Part shown: positions 55,092 to 63,989 of the stretch, one piece after another | How the letters are laid out: each line of letters starts with the position of its first letter | How positions within the stretch are numbered: position 1 is the stretch's first letter | Origin: Listeria farberi | GTDB taxonomy: Bacteria > Bacillota > Bacilli > Lactobacillales > Listeriaceae | Assembly (NCBI RefSeq): GCF_014229245.1 | Contig: NZ_JAARZJ010000004.1 | Coordinates: forward strand, 160,736-224,735 | Length of the DNA: 64,000 nt | Direction of reading: 5' to 3' | The notes under the pieces: generated by a model | Told to the model about the DNA's origin: nothing | The model's database searches: none | What the model saw: the letters and a program-made list of their open reading frames with translations, nothing else | Made by a program: the position numbers and the translations under genes

Positions 55092-55279
55092 TTCTCCTTT
55101 ACCTGTTTAAAGTTTGGTAGGAGAGCTACTTTTATAATTCATCACAATACGCTTATTACGATTGTTTGTCTGTTCATTTGCAGTTGTTTTATGAAAACTG
55201 CTATCTTTCATTTTCATTTTTCTGCAATAGAAAAGCCTGGGCGCACCAAGCAAAATGATTCATGGCATCAGAAAATTTC
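55092..55279 (-). other. Long 5' leader of cshA
   Basis: About 188 nt between the predicted start and the cshA ATG, with no open frame of note. Long leaders are common in cold-responsive helicase genes and may form temperature-sensitive structure; no specific motif was recognised. Confidence 0.5.
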
Positions 55280-55285
55280 TCTGCC

Positions 55286-55294
55286 ATTATAGCA
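55286..55294 (-). promoter_or_regulatory. Extended -10 promoter of cshA
   Basis: Minus strand TGC-TATAAT (55294-55286) with no strong -35. Confidence 0.6.
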
Positions 55295-55310
55295 GTTCTA
55301 ACGCATCAAA

Positions 55311-55362
55311 TAAAAAAGCCCTCATTAATCACTAGGCTAAATATAAACCTAATAAACTTCCA
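55311..55362 (-). ncRNA. Candidate ~50-nt transcript or attenuated leader upstream of cshA
   Basis: A strong promoter (55369-55397) is followed within about 50 nt by AGCC...GGCT (about 55336-55317) and a T6 run (55317-55312), i.e. a short terminator-like structure. An alternative pairing TTAGG/CCTAG within the same RNA could compete with it. The product would be a tiny RNA or a leader attenuator of cshA. An ATG-GAA-GTT-TAT-TAG frame lies inside, without a good ribosome site. Confidence 0.45.
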
Positions 55363-55368
55363 TCTAAC

Positions 55369-55397
55369 ATCATAACACACTAACTATTTCTTTTCAA
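55369..55397 (-). promoter_or_regulatory. Promoter of the candidate short transcript
   Basis: Minus strand TTGAAA (55397-55392), 17-nt spacer, TATGAT (55374-55369) with a TGT extension. Confidence 0.65.
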
Positions 55398-55494
55398 TGT
55401 CAAAACCTTATCTTTCCACGCTATTATCGAATAAAAAAAGTTATTTCTTTTTAAATGTACGCTTATCAGCTGTTTTTAGTTATTTATAATTTTA
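55398..55494. other. AT-rich gap, nothing recognised
   Basis: About 100 bp between the mannoside-operon terminator and the promoter upstream of cshA. No gene, repeat or clear site seen. Confidence 0.5.
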
Positions 55495-55534
55495 AAATAG
55501 CTGAAAATCATCCGAAAACGATTTCCAGCTATTT
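55495..55534 (-). terminator. Terminator of the mannoside operon
   Basis: AAATAGCTGGAAATC pairs with GATTTTCAGCTATTT (one G-T pair) with a 10-nt loop and a short T4 tail on minus, immediately after the stop. Confidence 0.75.
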
Positions 55535-55535
55535 A

Positions 55536-57209
55536 TTAATTCCATAAGGCTAATACACGTTCTTTTAAGTTATTCATTGTTTTTTCTGCGCTTTCTTCTG
55601 TTTCAGCAAGTGTTTGGAAATAGATTTTACATTTCGGTTCTGTTCCAGAAGGTCGGACAGCGAACCACGATTTGTCTTTTAAATAAAATTTTAATACATT
55701 TTCTTGGGGTAACTTGATATTTGTTATTTCTTTTGTGAGAAGATTTGTTCGCTTGCTAGTCAGAAAATCTTCTACAGCCACTATTTCTGGTAAAAAATGG
55801 GGGTCTTTTCGTAAAGTGTTTATCATTTGGTTCATTTTTGCTCTACCATTACTATCTTCAAGTATGATAGTGTGCAAATATTCTTTGTAATAGCCATATT
55901 TTTCATATAAAGAATTTAGTTTTTCAAGAAGCGTCGTTCCTTCTTTTTTACAGAAAAGGGCCATTTCTGCAGTAAGTAATGCTGCTTGTACTGCATCTTT
56001 ATCACGGACAAAAGGAGCAATTAAATAACCATAACTCTCCTCATAGCCAAAAATAAAATTAGCTTGTGTCTCTTCCATTTCGGCTATTTTTTCACCAATA
56101 AATTTGAAACCGGTCAGTGTTTGGACGTGACGAATGCCAAATTGACTTGCTATTTTGCCACCTAAATCTCCAGTGACAATCGTATTAATCATCGTATCCT
56201 CTTTCGTTACACGCTCTTTCGCAGACAAAATATAATCTAATAGCAAAGCACCCAGCTGGTTTCCTGTTAAAATTTGATACTCATTTTGATTGGTTAAAAC
56301 TGCTACCCCGAGTCTGTCAGCATCCGGATCAGTTGCTAAAATTATATCCGCTTGCATTTTTTTTGCTTGCAGTTTGGCTAATTCAAAACTATTTTCTTCT
56401 TCTGGATTAGGCGAAACAACCGTTGGAAAATTTCCGTCTGGCTCACTTTGTTCTTGAACAAGTAGAGTATTTGAAAAGCCATTTTCTACTAAACCTCTCA
56501 TCACAAGTTCTTTTCCAGCCCCGTGAAGTGGTGTATAGCAAATCTCTAGTTCATTTCCATAATCAGCAAGCAATTCTGGACGAGAAATCACTTTAGTTAA
56601 AGCTTGTAAATAAGCATCATCCATTTCTTTTCCAATGGTAGTCACGAGTAAATTCGGTAATTCTCGTACTGGTATACGAAAAATATCCGTTATTTTATTT
56701 AAATAGCTGGTAATTTCCTGTGCCGCACCTAGTGTGATTTGACATCCATTCTTATCATAAACTTTAAATCCATTATAAATAGAAGGATTATGGCTTGCAG
56801 TAATCACTACTCCGGCAAAGGATTTTGTTTCTCGAACGCAAAAAGAAAGTGCTGGCGTTGGACGAATTGTATCTGATAAATAAACTCGAATACCCAGCGC
56901 TGACAATACTTTCGCCGTTTCAGCCGCAAAAACATCTGAATTATTTCTAGAATCGTAAAAGATTGCGACGCCCTTCTCTTTACCTCCATTTGCTGCTACA
57001 TACTCGCCTAATCCACTTGCCATTCGCCTGATTGTAAAAAGATTGATGCGATTCGAGCCCAGGCCCATTTTACCACGCATTCCGCCTGTTCCAAATGTTA
57101 AGTACCCTTCAAAGCGCTCCTGTTCATGTTCCACTCGTTTCAATTCATTTCGCCATTCATCAGATAAATCGGCATTTTTCCACGCATTCAAATAGTTTTG
57201 CCAAGTCAT
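55536..57209 (-). CDS. Phosphohexomutase (phosphoglucomutase/phosphomannomutase)
   Basis: A 557-residue alpha-D-phosphohexomutase. Catalytic serine in VVITASHNPSIYNG, metal loop ATDPDADRLGVA, sugar-binding GYEESYG and phosphate-binding RPSGTEPKCKIYF are all present. It interconverts hexose 1- and 6-phosphates. Being last in an operon with a GH130 phosphorylase that yields mannose 1-phosphate, it plausibly converts that product to mannose 6-phosphate for glycolysis. Its start overlaps the end of the GH130 gene by 4 bp. Confidence 0.93.
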   Translation of the reverse strand: MTWQNYLNAWKNADLSDEWRNELKRVEHEQERFEGYLTFGTGGMRGKMGLGSNRINLFTIRRMASGLGEYVAANGGKEKGVAIFYDSRNNSDVFAAETAKVLSALGIRVYLSDTIRPTPALSFCVRETKSFAGVVITASHNPSIYNGFKVYDKNGCQITLGAAQEITSYLNKITDIFRIPVRELPNLLVTTIGKEMDDAYLQALTKVISRPELLADYGNELEICYTPLHGAGKELVMRGLVENGFSNTLLVQEQSEPDGNFPTVVSPNPEEENSFELAKLQAKKMQADIILATDPDADRLGVAVLTNQNEYQILTGNQLGALLLDYILSAKERVTKEDTMINTIVTGDLGGKIASQFGIRHVQTLTGFKFIGEKIAEMEETQANFIFGYEESYGYLIAPFVRDKDAVQAALLTAEMALFCKKEGTTLLEKLNSLYEKYGYYKEYLHTIILEDSNGRAKMNQMINTLRKDPHFLPEIVAVEDFLTSKRTNLLTKEITNIKLPQENVLKFYLKDKSWFAVRPSGTEPKCKIYFQTLAETEESAEKTMNNLKERVLALWN

Positions 57210-58273
57210 TTAGCTTCCACTTCTAACTGATGTAAAATTTCACTGATTTTCATATCGCAACCTGCCATAGAAGTATCAGCTACTCCGTAATACATGTGTA
57301 ACGTGTCACCTTCTTGAACCGCTCCACAAGCAAAAACAACATCGCCAAAGAAACCATTTTTTTCATAATCAGCCACTGGTTCTAAAATCGGAGTTTTCGT
57401 TCTTTTCAGCACAATGGTTGGGTCATTTAAGTCAAGCAATGCCGCGCCCATTACGTAACGATTCTCTTCAGTTGCACCATGATATAAAATCAACCAACCC
57501 TCTTCTGTTTTGATTGGGACACAACCACCACCAACGCGACCACTATCATATTCACCAGGACGAATACCAAGTAAATGACGATGATCACCAAAACTACGTA
57601 AATCTGGTGAAGAAGCAATCCAAATATCTAAGTTACCGATACTTTTCAAACTTGGACGATGTAGTGCATAATATTTTCCATTAATTTTTTCTGGGAAAAT
57701 AAGTACATCTTTATTTTCAGGAGCAAAAATATTTCCTTGATACTCCAAATTTTCAAAGTCTTTTGTTGTAACTAATGCATCTGCTACACCAAACTCAGAT
57801 ACAGCACTAAAATTCACATGATAAGTATCCCCGATTTGTGTCACACGAGCATCTTCAATCCCAAATGTCTGATATTCATTAAAAGGGTATAAAAAAGGTT
57901 TTTCATCTAAAGTAAAATGATGACCATCTTTACTACGAGCGATTCGAATATAAGAAAGCGAAGTTAAATAAGAAAATCCTTCTAGTTTTGCTTTATTTCG
58001 AATCATTCGCGGATCTTCAAAATCATAATTTTCATCATCTAAACGGAAAGAGTGTAATTCTAATTCTTTGTTATTCGCATTATAAACTGGAGCTAGAATT
58101 ACTTCTGGGTCTTCACTAACTGGTTTTTCCGCTACACGAAGAAGCAAAAGTACTTCGCCATTATACTCGGCAACACCTCCGTTAAACGCGCCAATTACTT
58201 CAAAACCTTCATGAATTGGTTTTACGTCTAATGGGGTAATTAATGGGTTTTCTTTATAACGATAAATGTTCAT
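57206..58273 (-). CDS. GH130 beta-1,2-mannobiose phosphorylase
   Basis: A 355-residue five-bladed beta-propeller phosphorylase. Key motifs: EDPRMIRN, FGIEDARVTQIGD (catalytic Asp), ALHRPSLKS and GGGCVPIKTEEGWLILYHG. The orthologue in L. innocua (Lin0857) was characterised as a beta-1,2-mannobiose phosphorylase, releasing mannose 1-phosphate and mannose; assignment here rests on matching gene context and family. It follows the DUF1861 gene by 21 bp and precedes the mutase. Confidence 0.9.
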   Translation of the reverse strand: MNIYRYKENPLITPLDVKPIHEGFEVIGAFNGGVAEYNGEVLLLLRVAEKPVSEDPEVILAPVYNANNKELELHSFRLDDENYDFEDPRMIRNKAKLEGFSYLTSLSYIRIARSKDGHHFTLDEKPFLYPFNEYQTFGIEDARVTQIGDTYHVNFSAVSEFGVADALVTTKDFENLEYQGNIFAPENKDVLIFPEKINGKYYALHRPSLKSIGNLDIWIASSPDLRSFGDHRHLLGIRPGEYDSGRVGGGCVPIKTEEGWLILYHGATEENRYVMGAALLDLNDPTIVLKRTKTPILEPVADYEKNGFFGDVVFACGAVQEGDTLHMYYGVADTSMAGCDMKISEILHQLEVEAK

Positions 58274-58294
58274 TTTTATACAAAACTCCTACTA

Positions 58295-59209
58295 TTAGTT
58301 ATTTTTAAATGGATCAGGGATTGTTAATTTTTGTGCATCAGAGTCACCAATCCCAGCATAAAGTTCAGCAATACCATCTGCTTTTCTGATTAAACCACCG
58401 CTAAATACAACGTCTGCTAAATCCGGTCTTTTGGGCTCACTGGGAGCAAAATCAGCACGTTCCGCAATAATTTTTTCCTGCTCGATTTGTGTAAAATCTT
58501 CATTCAGGCAAAAAGAACATGCATAATAATGACGATCACCTGCTTCGTCAAAACAAGCGATATGACCAAGAATCCCAATGCGACCACCTTCTAGCAAATG
58601 AATTTCATTACCACCACCCCATTCATCACCTGAAAAATTTCGTTTTAACAGGGGTGCTTTTTCAATTTTCTCTATTGTTAAATCCACTAGTGAATTAATG
58701 ACAGTTGCGCCAATTTTCCCGCGACCGCCTTTTTCGCCTTGTGGTCTAGTTAACACTAAAATTCGACCGTCCGTTAGCTCTTTCACTCGTAAATCTTTCA
58801 TTCCAATTGGACCTGTAAAAATTTGCTCAAAATTGGTAAGGGAAGTTGCACGATATAAATTAGTGCGCCAATCTAGCATAGTCGGGTCCGTTTCTTTCGC
58901 AAAAACTTCCACACCGCCAATAATAAGTTCACCTTGTACAAAGGTTACAAATGGATCTTGAAGAGTTAGGACAGTCGTATTTTCAACTAATTGATACACA
59001 TCTTTTGCCGTATTCTCAAAAAAACGTATTTCCGCAAATTCACTATCCCGCGATTCCACACGTCCTGCAATATATTCTTTCCCGAGCCAAGTAAAAGGCG
59101 CAGTAATGTTATATACATCCTTGTCAAAAGCACCAGTTAACTCAAGACGGGTGTGAGAAGCAGTCTTCGTTTCACGATAAACTCGCAATAATGTTTCTAT
59201 AGGTTTCAT
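58295..59209 (-). CDS. DUF1861-family beta-propeller protein
   Basis: A 304-residue protein related in fold to GH43/GH130-like five-bladed propellers, with repeats of strand-rich motifs (FTWLGKEYIAGRVESRDSEFAEIRFFE, GPIGMKDLRVKELTDGRILVLTRPQG, DVVFSGGLIRKADGIAELYAGIGD, each in part). The KDLRV and SGGL motifs occupy places where GH130 enzymes have catalytic and phosphate sites. ATG at 59209 behind TGGAGGA is preferred over a start at 59233. It is probably a glycosidase or phosphorylase acting on the same mannoside; activity is unknown. Confidence 0.8.
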   Translation of the reverse strand: MKPIETLLRVYRETKTASHTRLELTGAFDKDVYNITAPFTWLGKEYIAGRVESRDSEFAEIRFFENTAKDVYQLVENTTVLTLQDPFVTFVQGELIIGGVEVFAKETDPTMLDWRTNLYRATSLTNFEQIFTGPIGMKDLRVKELTDGRILVLTRPQGEKGGRGKIGATVINSLVDLTIEKIEKAPLLKRNFSGDEWGGGNEIHLLEGGRIGILGHIACFDEAGDRHYYACSFCLNEDFTQIEQEKIIAERADFAPSEPKRPDLADVVFSGGLIRKADGIAELYAGIGDSDAQKLTIPDPFKNN

Positions 59210-59210
59210 G

Positions 59211-60743
59211 TTAATCCTCCACTCTGAGCGCAATTCCAGCGTACGCTCCCATCTTAATGCCAGCTTCTAACATCTCCGCTTCTCCAAAAATAAGCTCTGA
59301 CTTCCCTTGAAGCGGATATGTCACCTCTGTCTCACCAAAGTGTAGTAAAAATAAGAATTCCCCACGCTGATAGCTAAGTATTTCATCCTTTAAAGTTAAT
59401 GAGGCGTATTCCTTTTCTTTAAAATTTTGATTTTTTCGAAAGGCGAGTAAAGTCTGGTAATAATGCCACATCGATAATGCTTCTTTTTCTTTTAAACTAG
59501 CCATTTTAATCCATGGCTGACCGCTAGTAAACGGTTTGCCATCTGGAAACACCATCGGACTGCGCGCCTTGTCACGTGTTTTATTTATAGCGACTTCAAG
59601 TGCATTTTTTTCATCTAAACCTGCTTGTAAGGCTTGATAATAAGCAGCAGTCCCTTGAATATCACGCATTTCTTCTACAGAGGAAAAGGCTAAGTCTGGC
59701 ATTCCCACTTCCTCTCCGTAGTAAATAAATGGGACACCTTTAGCAGTTAACATTAAAAAAGCTAATAATTTCGTTTTGGATAAATTCCCGTTTGAAAGTC
59801 GTGTTGTAAACCTACTCATATCATGGCTACCAAAGAAAAGTGTTGGCCATTGCCCATCTTTTAATTCTGTTTCCATCTCATTTAAAGTAGTAAATACCGA
59901 TTTCACGTCAAGTTTATCGACACTTCCAAAATTAAAATTGAAAGTAACGTCCAGCATCGTTTTCGAACTATATCTCGCAATTTCCGGCAATTTATCTGAG
60001 CTAATTTCACCTACTAAAAATACCTCGCGCTCTTTACGGCAAAATGCGGCTATATCTTCTAAAGCTTCTTCCAACCCTTGTTGATTTCGATCATAAACAT
60101 GCTCCATTTCCTTATCAATAACTGGATTATCAGGAAATTCAAGTACGAGCGTTAAATTATTAATGACATCTAATCTAAATCCTGCCACTCCTTCATTTAA
60201 CCAAAATGCTAAAACTTGCTTGATTTCAGCACGAACAGCTGGATTTGCCCAGTTAAGATCAGCTTGTTCTTTTGCAAAGCTATGATAATAATATTCTTCC
60301 GTAAGTTTATCGAACTCCCATGCTGAGCCACCAAAAAACGACTCCCAATTATTTGGTTTTTCACGCCAAATATAATAATCTCGTTTAGGATTTTTTTTGC
60401 TACTCCGCGACTCTTTAAACCAAGCATGTTCTGTCGAAGAATGATTTAATACTAAGTCAATAATCACTTTTATGCCTCGCGCATCTGCTGCTTTCATAAA
60501 TTCTCGAAAATCAGCCATATTGCCATAATCTGGATTTATATCACAGTAATCCGAAACATCATAGCCATTATCCACTTGTGGTGAGTGGTAAAATGGAGTG
60601 AGCCAAATGCCATCAATCCCTAAATCCGTCAAATAGTCTAACCTACTAGTCAGCCCTTTAAAATCCCCTAAACCATCATTATTGCTATCTTGAAATGATT
60701 TCATATAAATTTCATAAAAAACACTACCTCGCCAAAACTCCAA
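59211..60743 (-). CDS. GH13 alpha-glucosidase-like enzyme
   Basis: A 510-residue alpha-amylase-family protein. N-terminal barrel start FWRGSVFYEIYMKSFQDSNNDG, region I VIIDLVLNHSS, nucleophile Asp in GFRLDVINN, acid Glu in VFLVGEISS, transition-state Asp in LFFGSHDMSRF. The usual NHD of region IV reads SHD. It resembles oligo-1,6-glucosidases and related transglycosidases. Within this operon its substrate should be an alpha-glucosyl oligosaccharide brought in by the ABC importer; it follows the permease gene by 15 bp. Confidence 0.9.
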   Translation of the reverse strand: MEFWRGSVFYEIYMKSFQDSNNDGLGDFKGLTSRLDYLTDLGIDGIWLTPFYHSPQVDNGYDVSDYCDINPDYGNMADFREFMKAADARGIKVIIDLVLNHSSTEHAWFKESRSSKKNPKRDYYIWREKPNNWESFFGGSAWEFDKLTEEYYYHSFAKEQADLNWANPAVRAEIKQVLAFWLNEGVAGFRLDVINNLTLVLEFPDNPVIDKEMEHVYDRNQQGLEEALEDIAAFCRKEREVFLVGEISSDKLPEIARYSSKTMLDVTFNFNFGSVDKLDVKSVFTTLNEMETELKDGQWPTLFFGSHDMSRFTTRLSNGNLSKTKLLAFLMLTAKGVPFIYYGEEVGMPDLAFSSVEEMRDIQGTAAYYQALQAGLDEKNALEVAINKTRDKARSPMVFPDGKPFTSGQPWIKMASLKEKEALSMWHYYQTLLAFRKNQNFKEKEYASLTLKDEILSYQRGEFLFLLHFGETEVTYPLQGKSELIFGEAEMLEAGIKMGAYAGIALRVED

Positions 60744-60758
60744 GTTCAGTCGCTCCTT

Positions 60759-61592
60759 TTATTTCAAAGTAAATTGCATTCCTTCTTGGAATTTCTTCGA
60801 GAAGAATAAGAACAGAATAATAAGTGGTAACGTCAATAGTACAGAAGCTGCATACATGGGACCTGGATAAGTTGCATATGGGCCAAACATTTGTGAAATC
60901 AGTACATTCAGTGTTACCGTTCCATCACTCTTTGTTACAAGCATATCCCAAAGTAAATTCGTCCATCTGTCTGTGAATAAGAACAAGAAGATAACTGTTG
61001 TGATTGATTTAGACATTGGAAGTACAACTCGAAAGAGAATTTTCAAATCGCTCGCGCCATCTAATTTTGCTGCTTCAATTAAAGTATCTGGAATCGCTTT
61101 AAAAAAGTTGGTATACATAAATACCGCCCATAAACTAAGCATTGTTGGAATAATCATTCCGGCATACGTATCTAGTAATCCAAAGTCTGTAATCATTAAA
61201 AACTGTGGAATTAGCAAAATAATCGCCGGGAAAAACATTTGAAATAAAATCGCATTATTAACTATTTTTTTACCTTTAAAATCAACTTTTGCTAGCGCAT
61301 AGCCAACCATTAGGCCAAAAAGTAGCATCAAACCTGTCGCAATAGTGGATACAATGATGGTATTAATAAACGCATGAATCCAAGGTGCGGGCGCCGCAAC
61401 AACAGAATTTCCAAACAACCAATCCCACGAACGAGTAGTGAATTCAGTCGGAATGAGTTTTTTATCCACTTGATCCCAAGCTGCAAACGAATTTAATACC
61501 AAATAAATAAACGGATAAATCATAATTAACATGAGTAATGTTGTCAGGATATAGCGAACAATTTTTCCCGCTTTACTATTATGTCCAACCAT
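60759..61592 (-). CDS. ABC sugar importer permease, MalG-like
   Basis: A 278-residue permease with six hydrophobic segments and the EAA loop EAAKLDGASDLKILFRVVLPMSK (in part, about residue 180). Pairs with the MalF-like permease encoded just upstream. ATG at 61592 overlaps the end of that gene, consistent with translational coupling; longer starts up to 61643 are possible but lack a Shine-Dalgarno. Confidence 0.9.
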   Translation of the reverse strand: MVGHNSKAGKIVRYILTTLLMLIMIYPFIYLVLNSFAAWDQVDKKLIPTEFTTRSWDWLFGNSVVAAPAPWIHAFINTIIVSTIATGLMLLFGLMVGYALAKVDFKGKKIVNNAILFQMFFPAIILLIPQFLMITDFGLLDTYAGMIIPTMLSLWAVFMYTNFFKAIPDTLIEAAKLDGASDLKILFRVVLPMSKSITTVIFLFLFTDRWTNLLWDMLVTKSDGTVTLNVLISQMFGPYATYPGPMYAASVLLTLPLIILFLFFSKKFQEGMQFTLK

Positions 61593-62457
61593 TTCTTTGA
61601 CCCCATTTCTCAAGCATTTTCTTAATAACACCAATCGATGCAAATGTGACAGTAGCAGCCATTAGAGAAATCGCTGAAGCATAACCAGAATTCAGGTTAA
61701 CAAATGCTTGGTTGAAAATTTCCATTTGCCACGTATTTGTTGCAAAATTCGGTCCACCACCAGTTAGTTGGTAAACTTCGGTAAAAATCCCAAAACTCAC
61801 ACCCACTGCTAAAACAATTACTGTAAATAGTGCTGGATATAACATCGGAACAGTAACTTTCCAAAAGGTTCTAAAACGACCAGAGCCGTCCATCGCTGCT
61901 GCTTCATAAATTTCATGGTTAATACTAGCAAGTCCAGAAATTAAAATAAGCGCATAATAACCAGACATTTTCCAAGCAATCATTAGCGAAATAATAACGA
62001 GCGCGGACATTGGTGTTCCGAGCCAATCAATATCCCAACCAAAATGCTCGCGTAAAAACACATTCAGTGCACTATTGTATGAAAGTAACCCTTGCACAAT
62101 TAGCGAAGTTACAACACCTGAAGACAAATATGGTAGAAAAAACGCAACCAAATAAAGTCCTTTAAACTTTGGTAACCCGTTCACTAAAACGGCAACAATC
62201 ATCGAAATAATTAGTGCCATCGGAACAAACACAATTAAAAACTTATACGTAACAAAAAAGGCCGCCTGAACTGCTGGACTAGTAAAAGCTTTGATAAAAT
62301 TATCAAATCCAACAAAATTGATTTCCGGACTCATCATATTCCAATCAGTTACAGATAACCAAATTGACCAAACGAGCGGGACTAAGAAAAATACCGCTGT
62401 GAATATGAGATACGGGCTGGTAAACGACCAGCCCAATTTATTATTTCGCCGCTTCAT
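61579..62457 (-). CDS. ABC sugar importer permease, MalF-like
   Basis: A 292-residue permease with six hydrophobic segments and EAA loop EAAAMDGSGRFRTFWKVTVPMLYPAL (in part, about residue 195). It overlaps the binding-protein gene by 4 bp and the second permease by 14 bp. The importer has no ATPase gene nearby, so it likely shares an MsmK-type ATPase encoded elsewhere. Confidence 0.92.
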   Translation of the reverse strand: MKRRNNKLGWSFTSPYLIFTAVFFLVPLVWSIWLSVTDWNMMSPEINFVGFDNFIKAFTSPAVQAAFFVTYKFLIVFVPMALIISMIVAVLVNGLPKFKGLYLVAFFLPYLSSGVVTSLIVQGLLSYNSALNVFLREHFGWDIDWLGTPMSALVIISLMIAWKMSGYYALILISGLASINHEIYEAAAMDGSGRFRTFWKVTVPMLYPALFTVIVLAVGVSFGIFTEVYQLTGGGPNFATNTWQMEIFNQAFVNLNSGYASAISLMAATVTFASIGVIKKMLEKWGQRNGWT

Positions 62458-63776
62458 TTTTGAAGCACCCCGTCCTCAGCTTTCTTCATGTCAGACCAAG
62501 CTTTAGCAGGTTTTTTCTCCCCGCGTACAATCGGATTCCATGCTTCTTCTCCAAGAACTTGTTGAATATCATTGTATTTCGCATCATCCATCGCCGGAAT
62601 ACTATAAGGTACATTAGCTGCATAAACTTCTAATTCTGGATTTTCTTTGAAGAATGCGGTGAAAGCTTCATTTTCAGTTGCATCATCACGCGCCGGAATT
62701 AAATTAGTAGTTTCAAGGAATTTCAAATCATTTTTATCGTCGCTATAAACAAATTTCAAGAAATCCATTGCTGCTTCTTTTTCTTTGTCTGTTGCTTGAG
62801 CATACATTACAACACCTTTTGAATCAGCATACGTAGCAATATTTTTTTCGCTCGCCATGTTATCTGGTACAAGTGGTGCAGTTATTGCATAATTTTCATT
62901 ATATTTAAGTTCTGGAAATTTTTCGTCCCAGTTAGGAAAAGTCCATGGGCCATTGTCTGCCATGATACTTGTTCCTGTTTCAAACGGATCTGTTGCTTTA
63001 CTTGCAAGAAGTAATTTATTTTTTTGCAATTCGGACATAAAGGTTAATAGTTCAGTTCCAGCTTTATCATCTGCTACTAATTTGCCATCTTCTACAAATG
63101 CATTTCCTTTTGAAGCTGCATCATACAGTGGGAAGAAATCAAACCAGCGCATCCAAGCTGTTGGATCAGATAAATCACCTTTAGCCCAAAGTACTTTATC
63201 TGGATATTTTGCTTTTAATTTTTTACCAACTTCAAGGGCTTCACTATAAGTTTTTGGCGGAGCATCGTAGCCAAGTTCTTTTAAGGTATCTAAACGCCAA
63301 GCAAAAAGGATTGGATTGGAGTAGACAGGTAGCACATATTGATTGCCATCAGAGAATTTCCAAGAATCCATTGTTTCACTCATTTTTCTTTCTTTTACAA
63401 CATCATCAAGACCTTTTACATCGTTCAAAGGTACAATAGCTTTACTATCTGCTAATTGTGCAGCGAAACTACGATTGATATTTTCAGACATAGTTGGTGC
63501 CGTTTTAGAGGCGATAGCTGATTGAATTGTCGCTTCTGATGATGGACTTTCTTTCATTTGGGAAACTTCAACTGTTACATCTGGGTTTTCTTTTTCGTAT
63601 GCTTTTGCCATTTCATCCCAATATTTTACTTGAGTTGGATTTGGAGCTGCCCAAAACGTTACTTTTGTTTTACCGTTATCGTCTCCACTTTTGTTTCCTC
63701 CACCGCCACAAGCAGTTAGTAATGAGCCAGCAACCGCAACACTAAGAGCCGCAATAGCAATTTTTCTAATCTTCAT
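62454..63776 (-). CDS. Sugar-binding lipoprotein of the ABC importer
   Basis: A 440-residue extracellular solute-binding protein of family 1. The signal peptide carries a lipobox LLTAC at about residue 22 (MKIRKIAIAALSVAVAGS...LTACGGGGN), so it should be lipid-anchored outside the membrane. It captures an oligosaccharide, probably a mannoside or mixed glucoside, for the two permeases. First gene of a seven-gene operon running through GH13, DUF1861, GH130 and a phosphohexomutase. Confidence 0.94.
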   Translation of the reverse strand: MKIRKIAIAALSVAVAGSLLTACGGGGNKSGDDNGKTKVTFWAAPNPTQVKYWDEMAKAYEKENPDVTVEVSQMKESPSSEATIQSAIASKTAPTMSENINRSFAAQLADSKAIVPLNDVKGLDDVVKERKMSETMDSWKFSDGNQYVLPVYSNPILFAWRLDTLKELGYDAPPKTYSEALEVGKKLKAKYPDKVLWAKGDLSDPTAWMRWFDFFPLYDAASKGNAFVEDGKLVADDKAGTELLTFMSELQKNKLLLASKATDPFETGTSIMADNGPWTFPNWDEKFPELKYNENYAITAPLVPDNMASEKNIATYADSKGVVMYAQATDKEKEAAMDFLKFVYSDDKNDLKFLETTNLIPARDDATENEAFTAFFKENPELEVYAANVPYSIPAMDDAKYNDIQQVLGEEAWNPIVRGEKKPAKAWSDMKKAEDGVLQK

Positions 63777-63803
63777 ATCAATAATCCTCCTAATTCCACT
63801 TTT

Positions 63804-63861
63804 TGTAATTGTAAGCGCTTGATTACAATTACATTATCACATTACATTTTTGTAATGTCAA
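63804..63861 (-). promoter_or_regulatory. Mannoside operon promoter with nested inverted repeats and cre-like core
   Basis: Minus strand -35 TTGACA (63861-63856), 17-nt spacer, -10 GATAAT (63838-63833). Downstream, TGTAATTGTAA-N8-TTACAATTACA (63804-63833) is a perfect 11-bp-arm inverted repeat whose centre contains GTAAGCGCTTG, close to a cre site. A second repeat ATTACA-TTTT-TGTAAT (63841-63856) lies in the spacer. Repressor and CcpA control are both likely. Confidence 0.75.
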
Positions 63862-63960
63862 TAATTACTTTTATAAATTCTTTTAATATAAGTGTTTTAA
63901 GGATCTACTGTTAAAAATCTTAAAAATTACTTTTAACATTACTTTTTAATTATAAAATTT
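63862..63960. other. AT-rich divergent intergenic region
   Basis: About 100 bp, extremely AT-rich, with no gene. A loose repeat GTTAAAA...TTTTAAC is present (about 63911-63939). Confidence 0.4.
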
Positions 63961-63989
63961 TTGCTATTTTGTGAATTAACTTCTATAAT
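63961..63989 (+). promoter_or_regulatory. Divergent plus-strand promoter at the window edge
   Basis: TTGCTA (63961-63966), 17-nt spacer, TATAAT (63984-63989), pointing out of the window. It probably drives a divergently transcribed gene, by context a LacI-type regulator of the mannoside operon. Confidence 0.6.
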
